In this document: positions 8,450-18,236 of the stretch, piece by piece
How positions within the stretch are numbered: the stretch's first letter is position 1
Layout of the letters: every line of letters begins with the position of its first letter
Assembly: GCF_024300625.1 (NCBI RefSeq)
Contig: NZ_CP101322.1
Location: 1,501,992 to 1,565,991 of the forward strand
Source of the DNA: Halovivax gelatinilyticus
GTDB taxonomy: Archaea; Halobacteriota; Halobacteria; Halobacteriales; Natrialbaceae
Reading direction: 5' to 3'
DNA: 64,000 nt
Translations under genes and position numbers: made by a program
Notes under the pieces: generated by a model
What the model saw: the letters and a program-made list of their open reading frames with translations, nothing else
What the model was told of the DNA's origin: nothing
Database searches by the model: none

Positions 8450-10807
8450 ATGAACCTCGAGAAGGTCCCCGGGCTCCCGCCCGGCGCCGTCTCGCACTTC
8501 CGGGAAGAGGGGATCGAGGCGCTCTACCCGCCACAGGCGGAGGCGGTCGAATCGGGCGCGACCGACGGCGACAGCCTCGTCGCGGCCGTTCCAACTGCCA
8601 GCGGCAAGACGATGATCGCCGCGCTCTCGATGCTCTCTGCGATCGAACGGGGTGGGAAGGCGCTGTACATCGTCCCGCTGCGGGCACTCGCGAGCGAGAA
8701 GAAAGACGAGTTCGAAGCCTACGAGGAGTTCGGCGTCACCGTCGGGGTGACGACGGGAAACTACGAGAGCACCGACGACTGGCTCGCCTCGCGCGACATC
8801 ATCGTCGCCACCAGCGAGAAAGTCGACTCGCTCGTGCGAAACGGCGCGGACTGGCTCTCGGAGCTCACCTGTGTCGTGAGCGACGAGGTCCACCTCATCG
8901 ACGACCGCAACCGGGGACCGACGCTCGAAGTGACGCTCGCGAAACTCCGCGCGCTGAATCCGACGCTCCAGGTCGTCGCGCTCTCGGCGACGGTCGGCAA
9001 CGCCGACGAGATCGCAGACTGGCTCGACGCCGAACTCGTCGAGTCCGAGTGGCGGCCGATCGAATTGCAGACGGGCGTCCACTACGGAAACGCGATCAGC
9101 TTCGACGACGGCGAGCAACGCGAAGTGCCCGTCCAGGGCTCTGAGAGTCAGGAGGACGCCCTCGTCAGGGATATCGTCGTCGAAGGAGCGTCCGGACTGG
9201 TCTTCGTCAACTCCCGGCGAAACGCCGAGGCGGCCGCTCGGAGGCTGGCGAACGTCGTCGCTCCGGAGCTGACCGAGGCCGAACAGGAGTCGCTCGGCGA
9301 ACTGGCTGAGGCGGTCAGGGACGTCAGCGACAGCGAAACGAGCACGGACCTCGCCGCCGCCGTCGAGAAGGGCGCTGCCTTCCACCACGCCGGATTGGCC
9401 AGCGAACACCGGAGCCTCGTCGAGGACGCCTTCCGAGATCGGCTCCTCAAAGTCATCAGTGCGACGCCCACCCTGGCAGCCGGGGTGAACACGCCGGCAC
9501 GACGGGTGATCGTCCGCGACTGGCGTCGCTTCGACTCGACCGCCGGCGGCATGGCGCCGCTCGACGTTCTCGAGGTCCACCAGATGATGGGCCGGGCGGG
9601 CCGGCCGGGTCTCGACCCCTACGGTGAAGCCGTCCTTCTCGCGAAGGACCACGACGAACAGGACGAGCTGTTCGACCGCTACATCTGGGCCGAACCGGAG
9701 GCCGTCAGGTCGAAGCTGGCCGCCGAACCCGCCCTCCGGACGCACGTGCTGGCGACGATCGCCTCCGGCTTCGCTCGCACCCGCGACGGTCTCCTCTCGT
9801 TCATGAACGAGACGCTCTACGCGAGCCAGACCGACGAACGGGGCCGGCTCGAGTCGGTGACCGATTCCGTCCTCGAGTATCTCGATCGAAACGACTTCAT
9901 CGAACGAGACGGGCCAGACGCTGTGTCCGGGTCCGAATCTGCCGACGACGATCCGTTCACCTCCGCCGCCGACCTCGCGGCCGAAGCCGACCGGGACGTC
10001 GAACTTCGCGCGACGAACCTGGGCCACACCGTCTCGCGGCTCTACTTAGATCCGATGAGCGCCGCCGAGATCGTCCACGGCCTGGAGTCGGCCGAGTCGC
10101 GCCCCACCGCCATGGGACTCTACCAGCTGATCGCTCGAACGCCGGACATGTACGAACTCTACTTGCGATCCGGCGAGGACGAGAAGTACGGCCAGCTCTA
10201 CTACGAACTCGAAGACGAGTTGCTCGGCGACCGGCCCAGCGAGTACGAAGACGCCCGCTTCGAAGACTGGCTGGCCGCGCTGAAAACCGGTGCTCTCCTC
10301 AAAGACTGGGCCGACGAGATGGACGAAGATCGCCTCACCGAGCGCTACTCGATCGGGCCGGGCGACCTCCGCGGCAAAGTCGAGACGGCCGAGTGGCTGC
10401 TCGGCGCCGCCGAGACGCTCGCCGCCGAGATCGACTCAGACTGGAGCGTGGCCGTCCGCGAGGCGCGCGCCCGCGTCGAACACGGCGTTCGCGAGGAACT
10501 GCTCGAACTCGTCGGCGTCCGGGGCGTGGGCCGAAAGCGCGCTCGCCAGCTCTACGGCGTCGGGATCGAGACGCCGGCCGATCTGCGTACCGTCGACAAG
10601 GGCGTCGTCCTGGGTGCGCTCCGCGGGAAGAAGACGGCCGAGAACGTCCTCGAGAACGCCGGCAGAGACGATCCATCCATGGACGGCGTCGACCCGATCC
10701 CGGTCGAGCAATCCGGGGCCAGCGCGACCGGTTCGAGTCGGACGAGCGACGAACCCGCGGCCGACGAATCCGCGGCGAAGAACCAGTCGAACCTGGGTGA
10801 CTTCTGA
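8450..10807 (+). CDS. hel308: Hel308-type superfamily 2 DNA helicase
   Basis: The product has 785 residues. The order of motifs is that of Hel308/Ski2-like helicases: Q motif YPPQAEAV, Walker A PTASGKT (48-54), DEVH box (145-148), motif [11 protein letters not shown], motif [14 protein letters not shown], then the winged-helix and ratchet region and a C-terminal helix-hairpin-helix ([19 protein letters not shown]). It unwinds forked DNA, acting at stalled forks and in recombination. The last residues QSNLGDF fit a PCNA-interaction (PIP) box. The start at 8450 was chosen because [10 protein letters not shown] begins the conserved part and a TATA box lies at the right distance. Its stop overlaps the start of the KEOPS gene by one base (TGATG), so the two genes are co-translated. 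Confidence 0.95.
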   Translation: MNLEKVPGLPPGAVSHFREEGIEALYPPQAEAVESGATDGDSLVAAVPTASGKTMIAALSMLSAIERGGKALYIVPLRALASEKKDEFEAYEEFGVTVGVTTGNYESTDDWLASRDIIVATSEKVDSLVRNGADWLSELTCVVSDEVHLIDDRNRGPTLEVTLAKLRALNPTLQVVALSATVGNADEIADWLDAELVESEWRPIELQTGVHYGNAISFDDGEQREVPVQGSESQEDALVRDIVVEGASGLVFVNSRRNAEAAARRLANVVAPELTEAEQESLGELAEAVRDVSDSETSTDLAAAVEKGAAFHHAGLASEHRSLVEDAFRDRLLKVISATPTLAAGVNTPARRVIVRDWRRFDSTAGGMAPLDVLEVHQMMGRAGRPGLDPYGEAVLLAKDHDEQDELFDRYIWAEPEAVRSKLAAEPALRTHVLATIASGFARTRDGLLSFMNETLYASQTDERGRLESVTDSVLEYLDRNDFIERDGPDAVSGSESADDDPFTSAADLAAEADRDVELRATNLGHTVSRLYLDPMSAAEIVHGLESAESRPTAMGLYQLIARTPDMYELYLRSGEDEKYGQLYYELEDELLGDRPSEYEDARFEDWLAALKTGALLKDWADEMDEDRLTERYSIGPGDLRGKVETAEWLLGAAETLAAEIDSDWSVAVREARARVEHGVREELLELVGVRGVGRKRARQLYGVGIETPADLRTVDKGVVLGALRGKKTAENVLENAGRDDPSMDGVDPIPVEQSGASATGSSRTSDEPAADESAAKNQSNLGDF

Positions 10808-11301
10808 TGGAACTGCTCGAAGGCGACCTCGCGATCGACGACCTGGACGGGTTTCTCGCTGGGCTCAGCGAGATCGGAGAGAAACACGGCTCGACGATCC
10901 AGGCGTTCGACGCCCGGTACGTCGCCGGCCGGAACCACCTCGCACGCGCCGTCGCGAGCGCCGAGCGCGCCATCGAACACGACGATACGATCGCACGCGA
11001 TCCGGCCGTCGAACTGCTGCTGTACGCCGCGGGTCGCAGACAGATCGAGCGCGCACTCGAAATGGGGGTCGGCGAGGGAGCGAACGAGGCCGCGATAGTC
11101 GTCACCGGTGGTGACGAAACCGGAGCGATCGAGACGTTGCGCGCCGAACTCGACGTCGATGAGCGATCGGTGATAGACGAGCCGGACGAGGCAATCCTGA
11201 CCGACTACTTCGACGTTCGCGACCGGGAGCGAGCGGCGACCGACGTCGACCTCGAAACGCTGATTTGCGAGCGGGTGGCGTTGCTTTCGGTCGAAAAGTA
11301 A
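10807..11301 (+). CDS. cgi121: KEOPS complex subunit Cgi121-like protein
   Basis: A 164-residue protein of the Cgi121/TPRKB family. The phrases IQAFDARYVAGRNHL near the N-terminus and LLLYAAGRRQIERAL in the middle are typical of archaeal Cgi121. In KEOPS this subunit binds Bud32 and helps place tRNA for N6-threonylcarbamoyl-adenosine (t6A37) synthesis. The start codon overlaps the hel308 stop by one base, so the two are probably one transcript. The other KEOPS genes (kae1-bud32, pcc1) are not in the window. Confidence 0.85.
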   Translation: MELLEGDLAIDDLDGFLAGLSEIGEKHGSTIQAFDARYVAGRNHLARAVASAERAIEHDDTIARDPAVELLLYAAGRRQIERALEMGVGEGANEAAIVVTGGDETGAIETLRAELDVDERSVIDEPDEAILTDYFDVRDRERAATDVDLETLICERVALLSVEK

Positions 11302-11329
11302 GCCGTCGGTCGAGAGGGGTGGCGGATCC

Positions 11330-12013
11330 TCAGAATCGAAGTTCCCCGTCGGAAAGCTCACCGAGCGTTCGCTCGACGGACCGATCGGGAAGGTCGAGAC
11401 GGGCGGCCGTCTCGGCGTCGACGTCGTAGAAGGTAAACTCCATTTCGAACCGGCCGTCGTCGCCGACGTGGGCGACGTAGCGCTGGCCGGTTTCCAGTTC
11501 TTCGAGCCAAACCTGCTCACCGGCGAACGACTGATCGGTGCGTCCGGCGACGTGATAGTCGAACGTCGGGGCGGCCTCGCCGCCGCTATCCATCGGATAG
11601 CCGTTGTCCCGCCACTCCAGGAGGCCCTCGTCGATGGCGTAGACGTCCTCGAAGCCGTCGTTCATCAATTCTGCCGCCCGAGTGCCGGCGAGGTCGTGCG
11701 GACAGACGCAATAGGTGACGAGACGCTGGTCCGTCGAGATGTCGTCCGTCGGGTGGTCGAACGACGAATCGCCCGCCGGGCTCAACAGCGCGCCGGCGAT
11801 GTGGCCCTGTACGTACTCCATCGGACTGCGCGCGTCGAGGAAGATCGCCTCGTCGTCCTCGTACCACTCGTACGTGTCCTCTGCGGGGGCCAACGGTACC
11901 TCCTGGCCGTTCGTTTCGTACACGTCGTACTCGTCGTTGCCCGACAGACACCCTGCGAACATCGCACTCGCCCCCGCGACGCCGCTCGCCACGAGATACT
12001 GGCGTCGGTTCAT
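11330..12013 (-). CDS. Tat lipoprotein with rhodanese-like domain
   Basis: This 227-residue lipoprotein begins MNRRQYL and has a lipobox MFAGC (Cys22), so it should be anchored outside the membrane. The rhodanese domain covers about residues 40-140: FLDARSPMEYVQGHIAGA, then the active-site loop VTYCVCPHD, in which Cys102 is the likely persulfide-bearing cysteine. A C-terminal beta-rich part of about 80 residues (VWLEELETGQRYVAHVGDDG) is less familiar. It probably moves sulfane sulfur or acts in redox chemistry at the cell surface; the substrate is unknown. Confidence 0.85.
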   Translation of the reverse strand: MNRRQYLVASGVAGASAMFAGCLSGNDEYDVYETNGQEVPLAPAEDTYEWYEDDEAIFLDARSPMEYVQGHIAGALLSPAGDSSFDHPTDDISTDQRLVTYCVCPHDLAGTRAAELMNDGFEDVYAIDEGLLEWRDNGYPMDSGGEAAPTFDYHVAGRTDQSFAGEQVWLEELETGQRYVAHVGDDGRFEMEFTFYDVDAETAARLDLPDRSVERTLGELSDGELRF

Positions 12014-12352
12014 ATACTGCGTCTGGTGCTCGAATCAAATAGCCGTTCCGGTCGTCAGCAGGTTCTCCGGATTCCGAATCGGACCGCCTCGGGGTGGCGT
12101 ATCACCCCCTCACGACGGGTTGCACACGACCGGCACCCCCTTCGTTTCGGGTGGAGATTGGCACAACAGCGACGGGTGCACGGACGCCGTCGCTCGGTTC
12201 CGAGCGGACAGTCTCGGATCCGGTTCCCACAGAACTAACACCGCCCGGGTCGACCACGCGAGTAACTGACACTCGTGGTGACGCCGGTTCCATCGCGAAC
12301 GGCGGCGAACGAGACGACGCGCCCTCTCACCGCGAGCAGACGAGATCTCGCC
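12014..12352. other. Intergenic region between the rhodanese lipoprotein and the molybdenum hydroxylase operon
   Basis: 339 bases between divergent genes. Besides presumed promoters it holds one isolated ORB-like element. No small gene was recognised. Confidence 0.6.
12133..12157 (-). repeat. Isolated ORB-like element
   Basis: On the minus strand the text reads TCTCCACCCGAAACGAAGGG followed by GGTGC. This matches the archaeal origin recognition box pattern (TTCCA, three bases, GAAAC, purines, GGGG, T). Its left half, CTCCACCCGAAA, is identical to the ORB inside the polymerase gene at 26403-26429. It lies 11 kb from the other elements and has no partner nearby. Confidence 0.55.
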
Positions 12353-12907
12353 ATGTCCGGACACGACATCACCCTCACCGTCAACGGCACCGACGAAACA
12401 CTCACCGTCGAGGGGCGAACGCTCCTCGTCCACGCCCTTCGCGACCACCTCGGCTACACCGGCCCGAAGGTCGGCTGCGAACGCGGGAAGTGTGGCTCCT
12501 GTACGGTTCACCTCGACGGGGAACCGATCAAATCCTGTACGACGCTGGCCGTCCAGGCCGACGGTCGCGAGGTGACGACCGTCGAAAGGATTGCAGACGA
12601 CGGAACGCTCCACCCCGTCCAGGAGGCGCTTCACGAAGCGCACGGACTCCAGTGTGGCTTCTGCACGCCGGGCATGGTGATGACGATCGTCGATCTGCTC
12701 GATCGGGAGTCCGAGGTGTCTCGAGAGTCGGTTCGCCACGCGCTGAAGGGGAACATCTGTCGGTGCACCGGCTACCAGAAGATCGTCGACGGCGTGCTGG
12801 CGGTCGCCGAGGAAACCGAGGGCGTTCAGGTCGGCTCGAATGATCAGACGGAATCCGATTTCACACCGGCAGAGAACACTCGCACAAACGCCCGCGGGGG
12901 TGACTGA
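12353..12907 (+). CDS. Molybdenum hydroxylase, [2Fe-2S] small subunit (CoxS type)
   Basis: The product has 184 residues from the ATG at 12353 (MSGHDITLTVNG). It has the two-cluster arrangement of the xanthine dehydrogenase / CO dehydrogenase small subunit: a plant-type site CERGKCGSC with a later Cys (IKSCTT), and an all-helical site CGFCTPG ... CRCTGY. It passes electrons from the molybdenum site to FAD. It is the first gene of an S-M-L operon, three bases ahead of the FAD subunit gene. Confidence 0.9.
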   Translation: MSGHDITLTVNGTDETLTVEGRTLLVHALRDHLGYTGPKVGCERGKCGSCTVHLDGEPIKSCTTLAVQADGREVTTVERIADDGTLHPVQEALHEAHGLQCGFCTPGMVMTIVDLLDRESEVSRESVRHALKGNICRCTGYQKIVDGVLAVAEETEGVQVGSNDQTESDFTPAENTRTNARGGD

Positions 12908-12910
12908 CCG

Positions 12911-13858
12911 ATGTATCCCGCCCCGTTCGAGTACCGACGGGCGTCCACTGTCGATGACGCAGTGTCGACGCTGTCGGCCGAACCCGATCGCGACGTGCGA
13001 GTGCTCGCCGGCGGCCACGGGCTCCTTCCGGCCATGAAGACCGAGGGGCTCTCGCCGGACGTCCTCGTCGATATCGGCGACTGCGACGAACTTCGCGGTA
13101 TTGCGCGTGAGGACGCCCCCGCGAACGGGGGTCCCCCGGGACTCTCCGTCGGCGCGCTCACGACCCACGCCGAACTGGCCGCCTCCGACCTCGTCGCCGA
13201 TCACGCACCCGCGCTCGCCGAGGCCGCTCGCGCCGTCGGCGACGTGCAGATCCGCACCCGCGGGACGATCGCCGGCAACATCGCCGAGGCGGATCCGGGC
13301 GCAGACCTCCCGGCGGCGCTCGTCGCCGGGGACGCGACGATTCGTATTCGGGGCCCTGACGGGGAGCGGAGCGTCAATGCGATCGATTTCTGTCGCGGGA
13401 ACGGCGAGACAGCCCTCGCGGCAGACGAGCTGATAACCGACGTGTTCGTCCCCAGTTGCGAGGCCGGGGCGTACGAGAAGCGAACGCACCCGGCCCGGGG
13501 GTTCGCGATGGTCGGCGTCGCCGTCTCGCTCGACATCGACGGAGCGGCGATCGACGACGTCCGCATCGGGGCGGTCGGCGCGACCGATCGACCGGTTAGA
13601 CTGGCGTCCGTCGAAGCCGAGATCGGCGGGTTGTCGGTCGAGTCGCGTGACGGGGGAGACGCCTCCGATGAGATGGCGGGTGACGTGGCAACCCGCATCG
13701 AAGCGGCGGCGTCGAAGGCGAGCGCCGATCTGCCGGACGGCGACCGCCACGGCGATCACCACGCGTCAGGGGCGTTTCGCGCGGAAATCCTCGGTCCCCA
13801 CGTCGAACGAGCGCTCACGCGTGCCGTCGCGCGAATCGACGGCGGTGGTGGCGAATGA
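12911..13858 (+). CDS. Molybdenum hydroxylase, FAD-binding middle subunit (CoxM type)
   Basis: A 315-residue subunit. The FAD-binding signature is visible as VLAGGHGLLPAMK near residues 34-46, and IRTRGTIAGNIAEADPGADL near residue 116 is the second FAD loop. The C-terminal CO-dehydrogenase flavoprotein domain follows. It accepts electrons from the iron-sulfur subunit. Its last bases overlap the start of the large subunit (ATGA), which indicates tight translational coupling. Confidence 0.9.
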   Translation: MYPAPFEYRRASTVDDAVSTLSAEPDRDVRVLAGGHGLLPAMKTEGLSPDVLVDIGDCDELRGIAREDAPANGGPPGLSVGALTTHAELAASDLVADHAPALAEAARAVGDVQIRTRGTIAGNIAEADPGADLPAALVAGDATIRIRGPDGERSVNAIDFCRGNGETALAADELITDVFVPSCEAGAYEKRTHPARGFAMVGVAVSLDIDGAAIDDVRIGAVGATDRPVRLASVEAEIGGLSVESRDGGDASDEMAGDVATRIEAAASKASADLPDGDRHGDHHASGAFRAEILGPHVERALTRAVARIDGGGGE

Positions 13859-16242
13859 ACGAGCGCTCGGCCGCCGGTAAACGCGACGGTGACGAGGGGA
13901 ACCCTCTGGTCGGCACTGGCGTCTCCCGTCGAGAAGACCGCGCGCTGCTGACGGGCGCCGCGACGTTCACGGACGACCGCTCGGAGCCGGACCTGGCCCA
14001 CCTGGCGTTCGTTCGAAGCGAACACGCCCACGCCCGTCTGAAGGGGGTGGACGCATCCGCCGCCCTGGAACTCGACGGCGTCCTCGCCGTCTACATCTGG
14101 GGGGACATCGCCGACTCGGAGTCACCCGGCGTCATCCCGATCGCCTCTGATCGCCTCGACGCCGAGATTCCGGGCCATCCGGTGCTCGCGCGCGACCGCG
14201 TTCGCTACCACGGCGAGCCGATCGCGGCGGTCGTCGCGACGGATCGCTACGCCGCCCGGGACGGCGTCGAGGCCGTCGAGGTCGACGCCGACCCGCTAGA
14301 CGCGGTGGTCGATCCGCTCGAGGCCGCCAACCACGCCGCGCCGACGCTCTACGAAGCGGCCCCAGAGAACGTGGTGAACACCTCCGAACTCGGCGATCGA
14401 GACGCAACCGACGAGACGTTCGAAGCGGCCCCACACGTCGTCGACCTCTCGCTCGAGAACAACCGGCTCATCCCCTCCGCGCTGGAACCGCGGGCCGCGC
14501 TGGCCGACTGGAACGCCGGCGACGAGCGCCTGACCGTCGAGATGACGAGCCAGTCCCCCCACGGCCACCGACGAAAACTCGCACAGACGCTCGACCTGCC
14601 CGAGCGCCAGATCCGGGTGATCGCCCCCGCCGTCGGCGGCGGGTTCGGACACAAGGGACACCACCATCCCGGCGAGGCCGTGGCGGCCTGGGCGTCGATG
14701 CGACTCGAACGGCCGGTGGCGTGGACCGCGACCCGATCAGAGAACTACCTCGCCGGCGCGCACGGCCGAGATCACCGGACCGACGCGTCGATGGCGCTCG
14801 ATTCGGACGGACGGATTCTGGGGATTCGCGTCGAAACGGTCGCCAACGTGGGCGGCTACGGCCTCGGCGGCGCACCCGCCATGCCGAGCTGGTACGGTCG
14901 GCTGCTCGCGAGTCAGTACGACGTGCCGGCGATCCACTGTGAGACCCGCGCGGTCGTGACGAACACGGCCCCGATCCACTCCTACCGGGGCGCCGGTCGG
15001 CCGGAAGCGATCTACGTCACGGAGCGCCTGGTCGATATCGCCGCTCGCGAACTCGGCATCGATCCGGTCGAGATCCGCCGGCGGAATCTGCTCTCGCCCG
15101 ACGATTTCCCGCACGAGACGGCCGTCGGCGCCGAGTACGACAGCGGTGAGTACGAGGCCGCAATCGATCGAGCGCTGGAACTGGCCGGCATCGACGCCGA
15201 GGGAGACCACCAACTGCGAGGGGGCGAGCGCGACGATGCCGGCCGGTTACGAGGCGTCGGCTTGGCAAATTACGTCGAGTCGACGGGCGGCGGCTACGAA
15301 AGCGGCCTCGTCCGGGTCCACCCCGACGGCACCGTCACCGTCTTCGCGGGCTCGCACTCACACGGCCAGGGCCACGAGACCACCTACGCGCAGATCGTCG
15401 CCGACGAGCTCGAAGTGGCCTACGACGACGTCGACGTCGTCGAGGGCGACACTGACGCGATCCCGGCCGGAACGGGTACGTTCGGCAGCCGGAGCACGAT
15501 CGCGGCGGGCAACGCGGTCCGAGAAGGGGCGAAAGACGTTCTGGAGAAGGCCAGACGGGTCGCCGCGTTCCGGCTCGATGCCGACCTGGCCGACGTCGCC
15601 TACGCGGATGGCTCGTTCACCGTCGAACGCGAGCGCGAGGACGAACGCCTCTCGGCTGACGGCGGCGCCGAGTCCGTCTCGTTCGCCGAGGTGGCGAGCG
15701 CCGCCTACGGCCGCGGCCTCCCGGAACCGCTCGACCCCGGCCTGGAAGCGACGTGCTTCTACGAGCCCGACGGGACGGCCTACACGTTCGGTACCCACGT
15801 CGCCTTCGTCGCCGTCGATCCCGCGACAGGGGACCTCGAGATCGAGCGCTACGTCGCCGTCGACGACTGCGGGCCGCGCGTCAATCCGACGATCGTGGAG
15901 GGACAGATCCACGGCGGGGTCGCCCAGGGGCTCGGCCAGGTCTGTACGGAAGAGACCGTCTACGATCCGGACGGTGGACGACTCCTGACCGACACGATGT
16001 TCGAGTACGGCGTTCCGCGGGCGTCACAGCTGCCAGATGTAGAAACCGGGGCCACGGAGACGCCTAGCCCGCTGAATCCGCTCGGCGTAAAGGGGATCGG
16101 CGAGGCGGGGACGATCGCCGCGCCGCCCGCCGTCGTCAACGCAGTCTGCGACGCGCTCGCGCCGTACGGCATCGAGCACGTCGACATGCCGTTGACCGCC
16201 GAACGACTGTGGACGGCGATTCGAGAGGCGACGGACGAGTGA
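13855..16242 (+). CDS. Molybdenum hydroxylase, molybdopterin-binding large subunit (aldehyde oxidase / xanthine dehydrogenase type)
   Basis: This 795-residue catalytic subunit has an N-terminal a/b hammerhead domain (TGVSRREDRALLTGAATFTD), molybdopterin contacts in VGGGFGHKG, and the active-site Glu in GIGEAG (E750). The active-site loop reads SYRGAGRPE. True aerobic CO dehydrogenases carry AYRCSFR there, so this is a form-II-like aldehyde or heterocycle hydroxylase rather than a CO oxidiser. No maturation genes (xdhC or coxDEF-like) follow. The substrate cannot be named. Confidence 0.9.
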   Translation: MNERSAAGKRDGDEGNPLVGTGVSRREDRALLTGAATFTDDRSEPDLAHLAFVRSEHAHARLKGVDASAALELDGVLAVYIWGDIADSESPGVIPIASDRLDAEIPGHPVLARDRVRYHGEPIAAVVATDRYAARDGVEAVEVDADPLDAVVDPLEAANHAAPTLYEAAPENVVNTSELGDRDATDETFEAAPHVVDLSLENNRLIPSALEPRAALADWNAGDERLTVEMTSQSPHGHRRKLAQTLDLPERQIRVIAPAVGGGFGHKGHHHPGEAVAAWASMRLERPVAWTATRSENYLAGAHGRDHRTDASMALDSDGRILGIRVETVANVGGYGLGGAPAMPSWYGRLLASQYDVPAIHCETRAVVTNTAPIHSYRGAGRPEAIYVTERLVDIAARELGIDPVEIRRRNLLSPDDFPHETAVGAEYDSGEYEAAIDRALELAGIDAEGDHQLRGGERDDAGRLRGVGLANYVESTGGGYESGLVRVHPDGTVTVFAGSHSHGQGHETTYAQIVADELEVAYDDVDVVEGDTDAIPAGTGTFGSRSTIAAGNAVREGAKDVLEKARRVAAFRLDADLADVAYADGSFTVEREREDERLSADGGAESVSFAEVASAAYGRGLPEPLDPGLEATCFYEPDGTAYTFGTHVAFVAVDPATGDLEIERYVAVDDCGPRVNPTIVEGQIHGGVAQGLGQVCTEETVYDPDGGRLLTDTMFEYGVPRASQLPDVETGATETPSPLNPLGVKGIGEAGTIAAPPAVVNAVCDALAPYGIEHVDMPLTAERLWTAIREATDE

Positions 16243-16280
16243 GTTCGTCGACCGTCGCGGCGGTTCGTTCGACGGGAGCG

Positions 16281-16784
16281 TCACCGCGCCGGCCGTTCGT
16301 CGACGAGTTCGTCGACCGCCTCTTCGATCATCTCACCGACGTGCGTATCGGGCAGCCTGAGCGCGATGCGATAGGAGGCGACGTAGCTGATCGGCGTCAC
16401 GGCGACGGCGAGGATGAGGTTCCCGAGGAGCAATCGCGCCACGATGTCCGAGCCGGCCGACATCGACACTTCGCTGGTCGAGAGGTCGTCGACCGGACCG
16501 AGTATCGCGACGCCCAGCGCGAAGCTGGCGGCGTACACGCCCCACTTGACGACCGGATTGAAGACGATGACCGAGGAAAACAGGGCGATCTTGCTCACCC
16601 GCTCTGAGAGGGCAGCGATCACCACGAAGAGGATGAGCCCGGTTCCGAGCGTCGGGAGCATGGTGATGAACGCCCCGATCGAGAAACTCCCGGCGACCTC
16701 CTTCGGCGTGTGCTCTTCTTTGAGGGCGTTTCGAATCGCCCGGCGGAGTCTCGCGACGGCGTCCCGGTACCGGTGTGTGACCAT
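16281..16784 (-). CDS. DUF2062 family membrane protein
   Basis: A 167-residue protein with the DUF2062 pattern: a charged N-terminus, the phrase EHTPKEVAGSFSIGAFITMLP, and three or four membrane helices. The function of the family is not established. It converges with the molybdenum hydroxylase operon and diverges from the flavin-dependent oxidoreductase gene. Confidence 0.8.
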   Translation of the reverse strand: MVTHRYRDAVARLRRAIRNALKEEHTPKEVAGSFSIGAFITMLPTLGTGLILFVVIAALSERVSKIALFSSVIVFNPVVKWGVYAASFALGVAILGPVDDLSTSEVSMSAGSDIVARLLLGNLILAVAVTPISYVASYRIALRLPDTHVGEMIEEAVDELVDERPAR

Positions 16785-16953
16785 CCCGGTCGGTCACAAC
16801 AAACGCGATGGGCATTAACGTGGCGTATTGTAACACACCAATCTTCCAGAACGTTTGCCACCGTCGGGTCAACCGTGCCCGTCGAGATGACCGCACACCG
16901 ACGCAGGTTCCGGATGGACAACGCGTTTCTCGGAGGGGGACGAACGGCCGCGC

Positions 16954-17988
16954 ATGGATCTCTCGATCGTCGACCTGTCGCACGTCCCCGACGGCGCGAG
17001 TGCCACGGAGGCGTACCAGCAGACCGTCGAACTGGCCCAGCGTGCAGAAGAGCTGGGATACGAGCGGTTCTGGGTCGCCGAACACCACGGGATGGGCGAG
17101 TTTATCGCCGGCACGACGCCCGAGGTGCTGCTTGGCCACCTCGCCGCCGAGACGTCGACGATCCGGCTCGGATCCGGGACCGTCCTGCTCAACTACTACC
17201 AGCCGTTCAAAGTGGCCGAGGCGTTCGGCGTCCTCGACGCGCTCGCTCCCGGGCGGATCGACCTCGGGTTGGGGAGGGCGACCGGTCCGCCCGCTGCTGA
17301 TCGAGCGATGGGATACGACACCGGCCCGAAGACGCCCGACGCGGCCGACACCGAACACCGCCAGAAGATCGAGGAAACGCTCGCACACGTCCGCGACGAG
17401 TTCCCGGCCGACCATCCCTACAGCTCCCTGCAGCTTCCCCGATCGGCCGGCGACCGCCCGGAACCGTGGCTGCTCGGTTCGAGTCCGTCCAGCGCGAAAC
17501 TCGCCGGCGAACTCGGCCTGCGGTACTGCTTCGCCGGCTTCATCCGGCCGGGATTCGCCGAACCCGCGTTCGAAGCCTACCGCGACGCGTTCGAACCCTC
17601 GGCTACCGGCGACGGACCGGCCGAACCCGAGGGCATGCTCGCGCTCAACGTCGTCTGCGACGAGACCGACGAGGCAGCCGCTCGGCTCCGAGCCCCGACC
17701 GAAGCCGTCTACCGGCGCATGGCCCGCGGACGCATCGGCGACGGCATCCCCTCGATCGAAACGGCCATCGACGAACTCGGCGCCGTTCCCGAACCGACGC
17801 CCGATCCGCTCCCCGACGGCGAGTGGTCCCGCTCGATCTCCGGAAGTCCCGAGACGATCGACTCGCTGCTCACCCAGCTCGCAGACCGCGTCGGCGTCGA
17901 CGACGTGATGATCCAGCACTCCGTTCCCGACTTCGCGGACGCCAAACGATCTCACGAGTTGCTCGCCGAGGGCGTCGGTCTCGACTGA
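16954..17988 (+). CDS. Luciferase-like (LLM class) flavin-dependent oxidoreductase
   Basis: A TIM-barrel protein of 344 residues. Near the N-terminus it shows YERFWVAEHHGMGEF, typical of LLM monooxygenases, and RIDLGLGRATGPP near residue 108, typical of the MsnO8 / alkanal-monooxygenase-like group. It probably uses FMNH2 or F420; which one cannot be decided here. It stands alone, upstream of a convergent tRNA gene. Confidence 0.85.
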   Translation: MDLSIVDLSHVPDGASATEAYQQTVELAQRAEELGYERFWVAEHHGMGEFIAGTTPEVLLGHLAAETSTIRLGSGTVLLNYYQPFKVAEAFGVLDALAPGRIDLGLGRATGPPAADRAMGYDTGPKTPDAADTEHRQKIEETLAHVRDEFPADHPYSSLQLPRSAGDRPEPWLLGSSPSSAKLAGELGLRYCFAGFIRPGFAEPAFEAYRDAFEPSATGDGPAEPEGMLALNVVCDETDEAAARLRAPTEAVYRRMARGRIGDGIPSIETAIDELGAVPEPTPDPLPDGEWSRSISGSPETIDSLLTQLADRVGVDDVMIQHSVPDFADAKRSHELLAEGVGLD

Positions 17989-18036
17989 AGATTCTACTCC
18001 GACTGGTCGGTCCAATCGAAGAATGTAACGGAAAAG

Positions 18037-18109
18037 TAGTCCATCCTGGATTCGAACCAGGGTCGTTGCCCCCAGAAGGCAACAGGATTGGCCACTACCC
18101 CAATGGACT
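18037..18109 (-). tRNA. tRNA-Gln (anticodon CUG)
   Basis: A full cloverleaf can be drawn on the minus strand. The acceptor arms are AGTCCAT (18103-18109) and ATGGACT (18038-18044), with discriminator A at 18037. The anticodon stem is TTGCC/GGCAA around the loop TTCTGGG, giving anticodon CTG, and the T arm is CCTGG-TTCGAAT-CCAGG. No CCA is encoded and a T run follows immediately (18032-18035). No intron is present. Confidence 0.95.
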
Positions 18110-18236
18110 CTATTCGAAGGAAGTGGGCTGAATCACAAAACTGTATCGCTTCACGATGGGCCGTCATGCAATCCGGACCGTCTGAACACGACCCCGAACC
18201 GACACCAACTTAGCCCGCACGCGCGCAGTCCCGGGT

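Noticed and set aside
13855-16242. Aerobic carbon monoxide dehydrogenase
   Set aside because: The S-M-L subunits look like CoxSML, but the active-site loop is SYRGAGR and not the AYRCSFR of true CO oxidisers, and no cox accessory genes follow.
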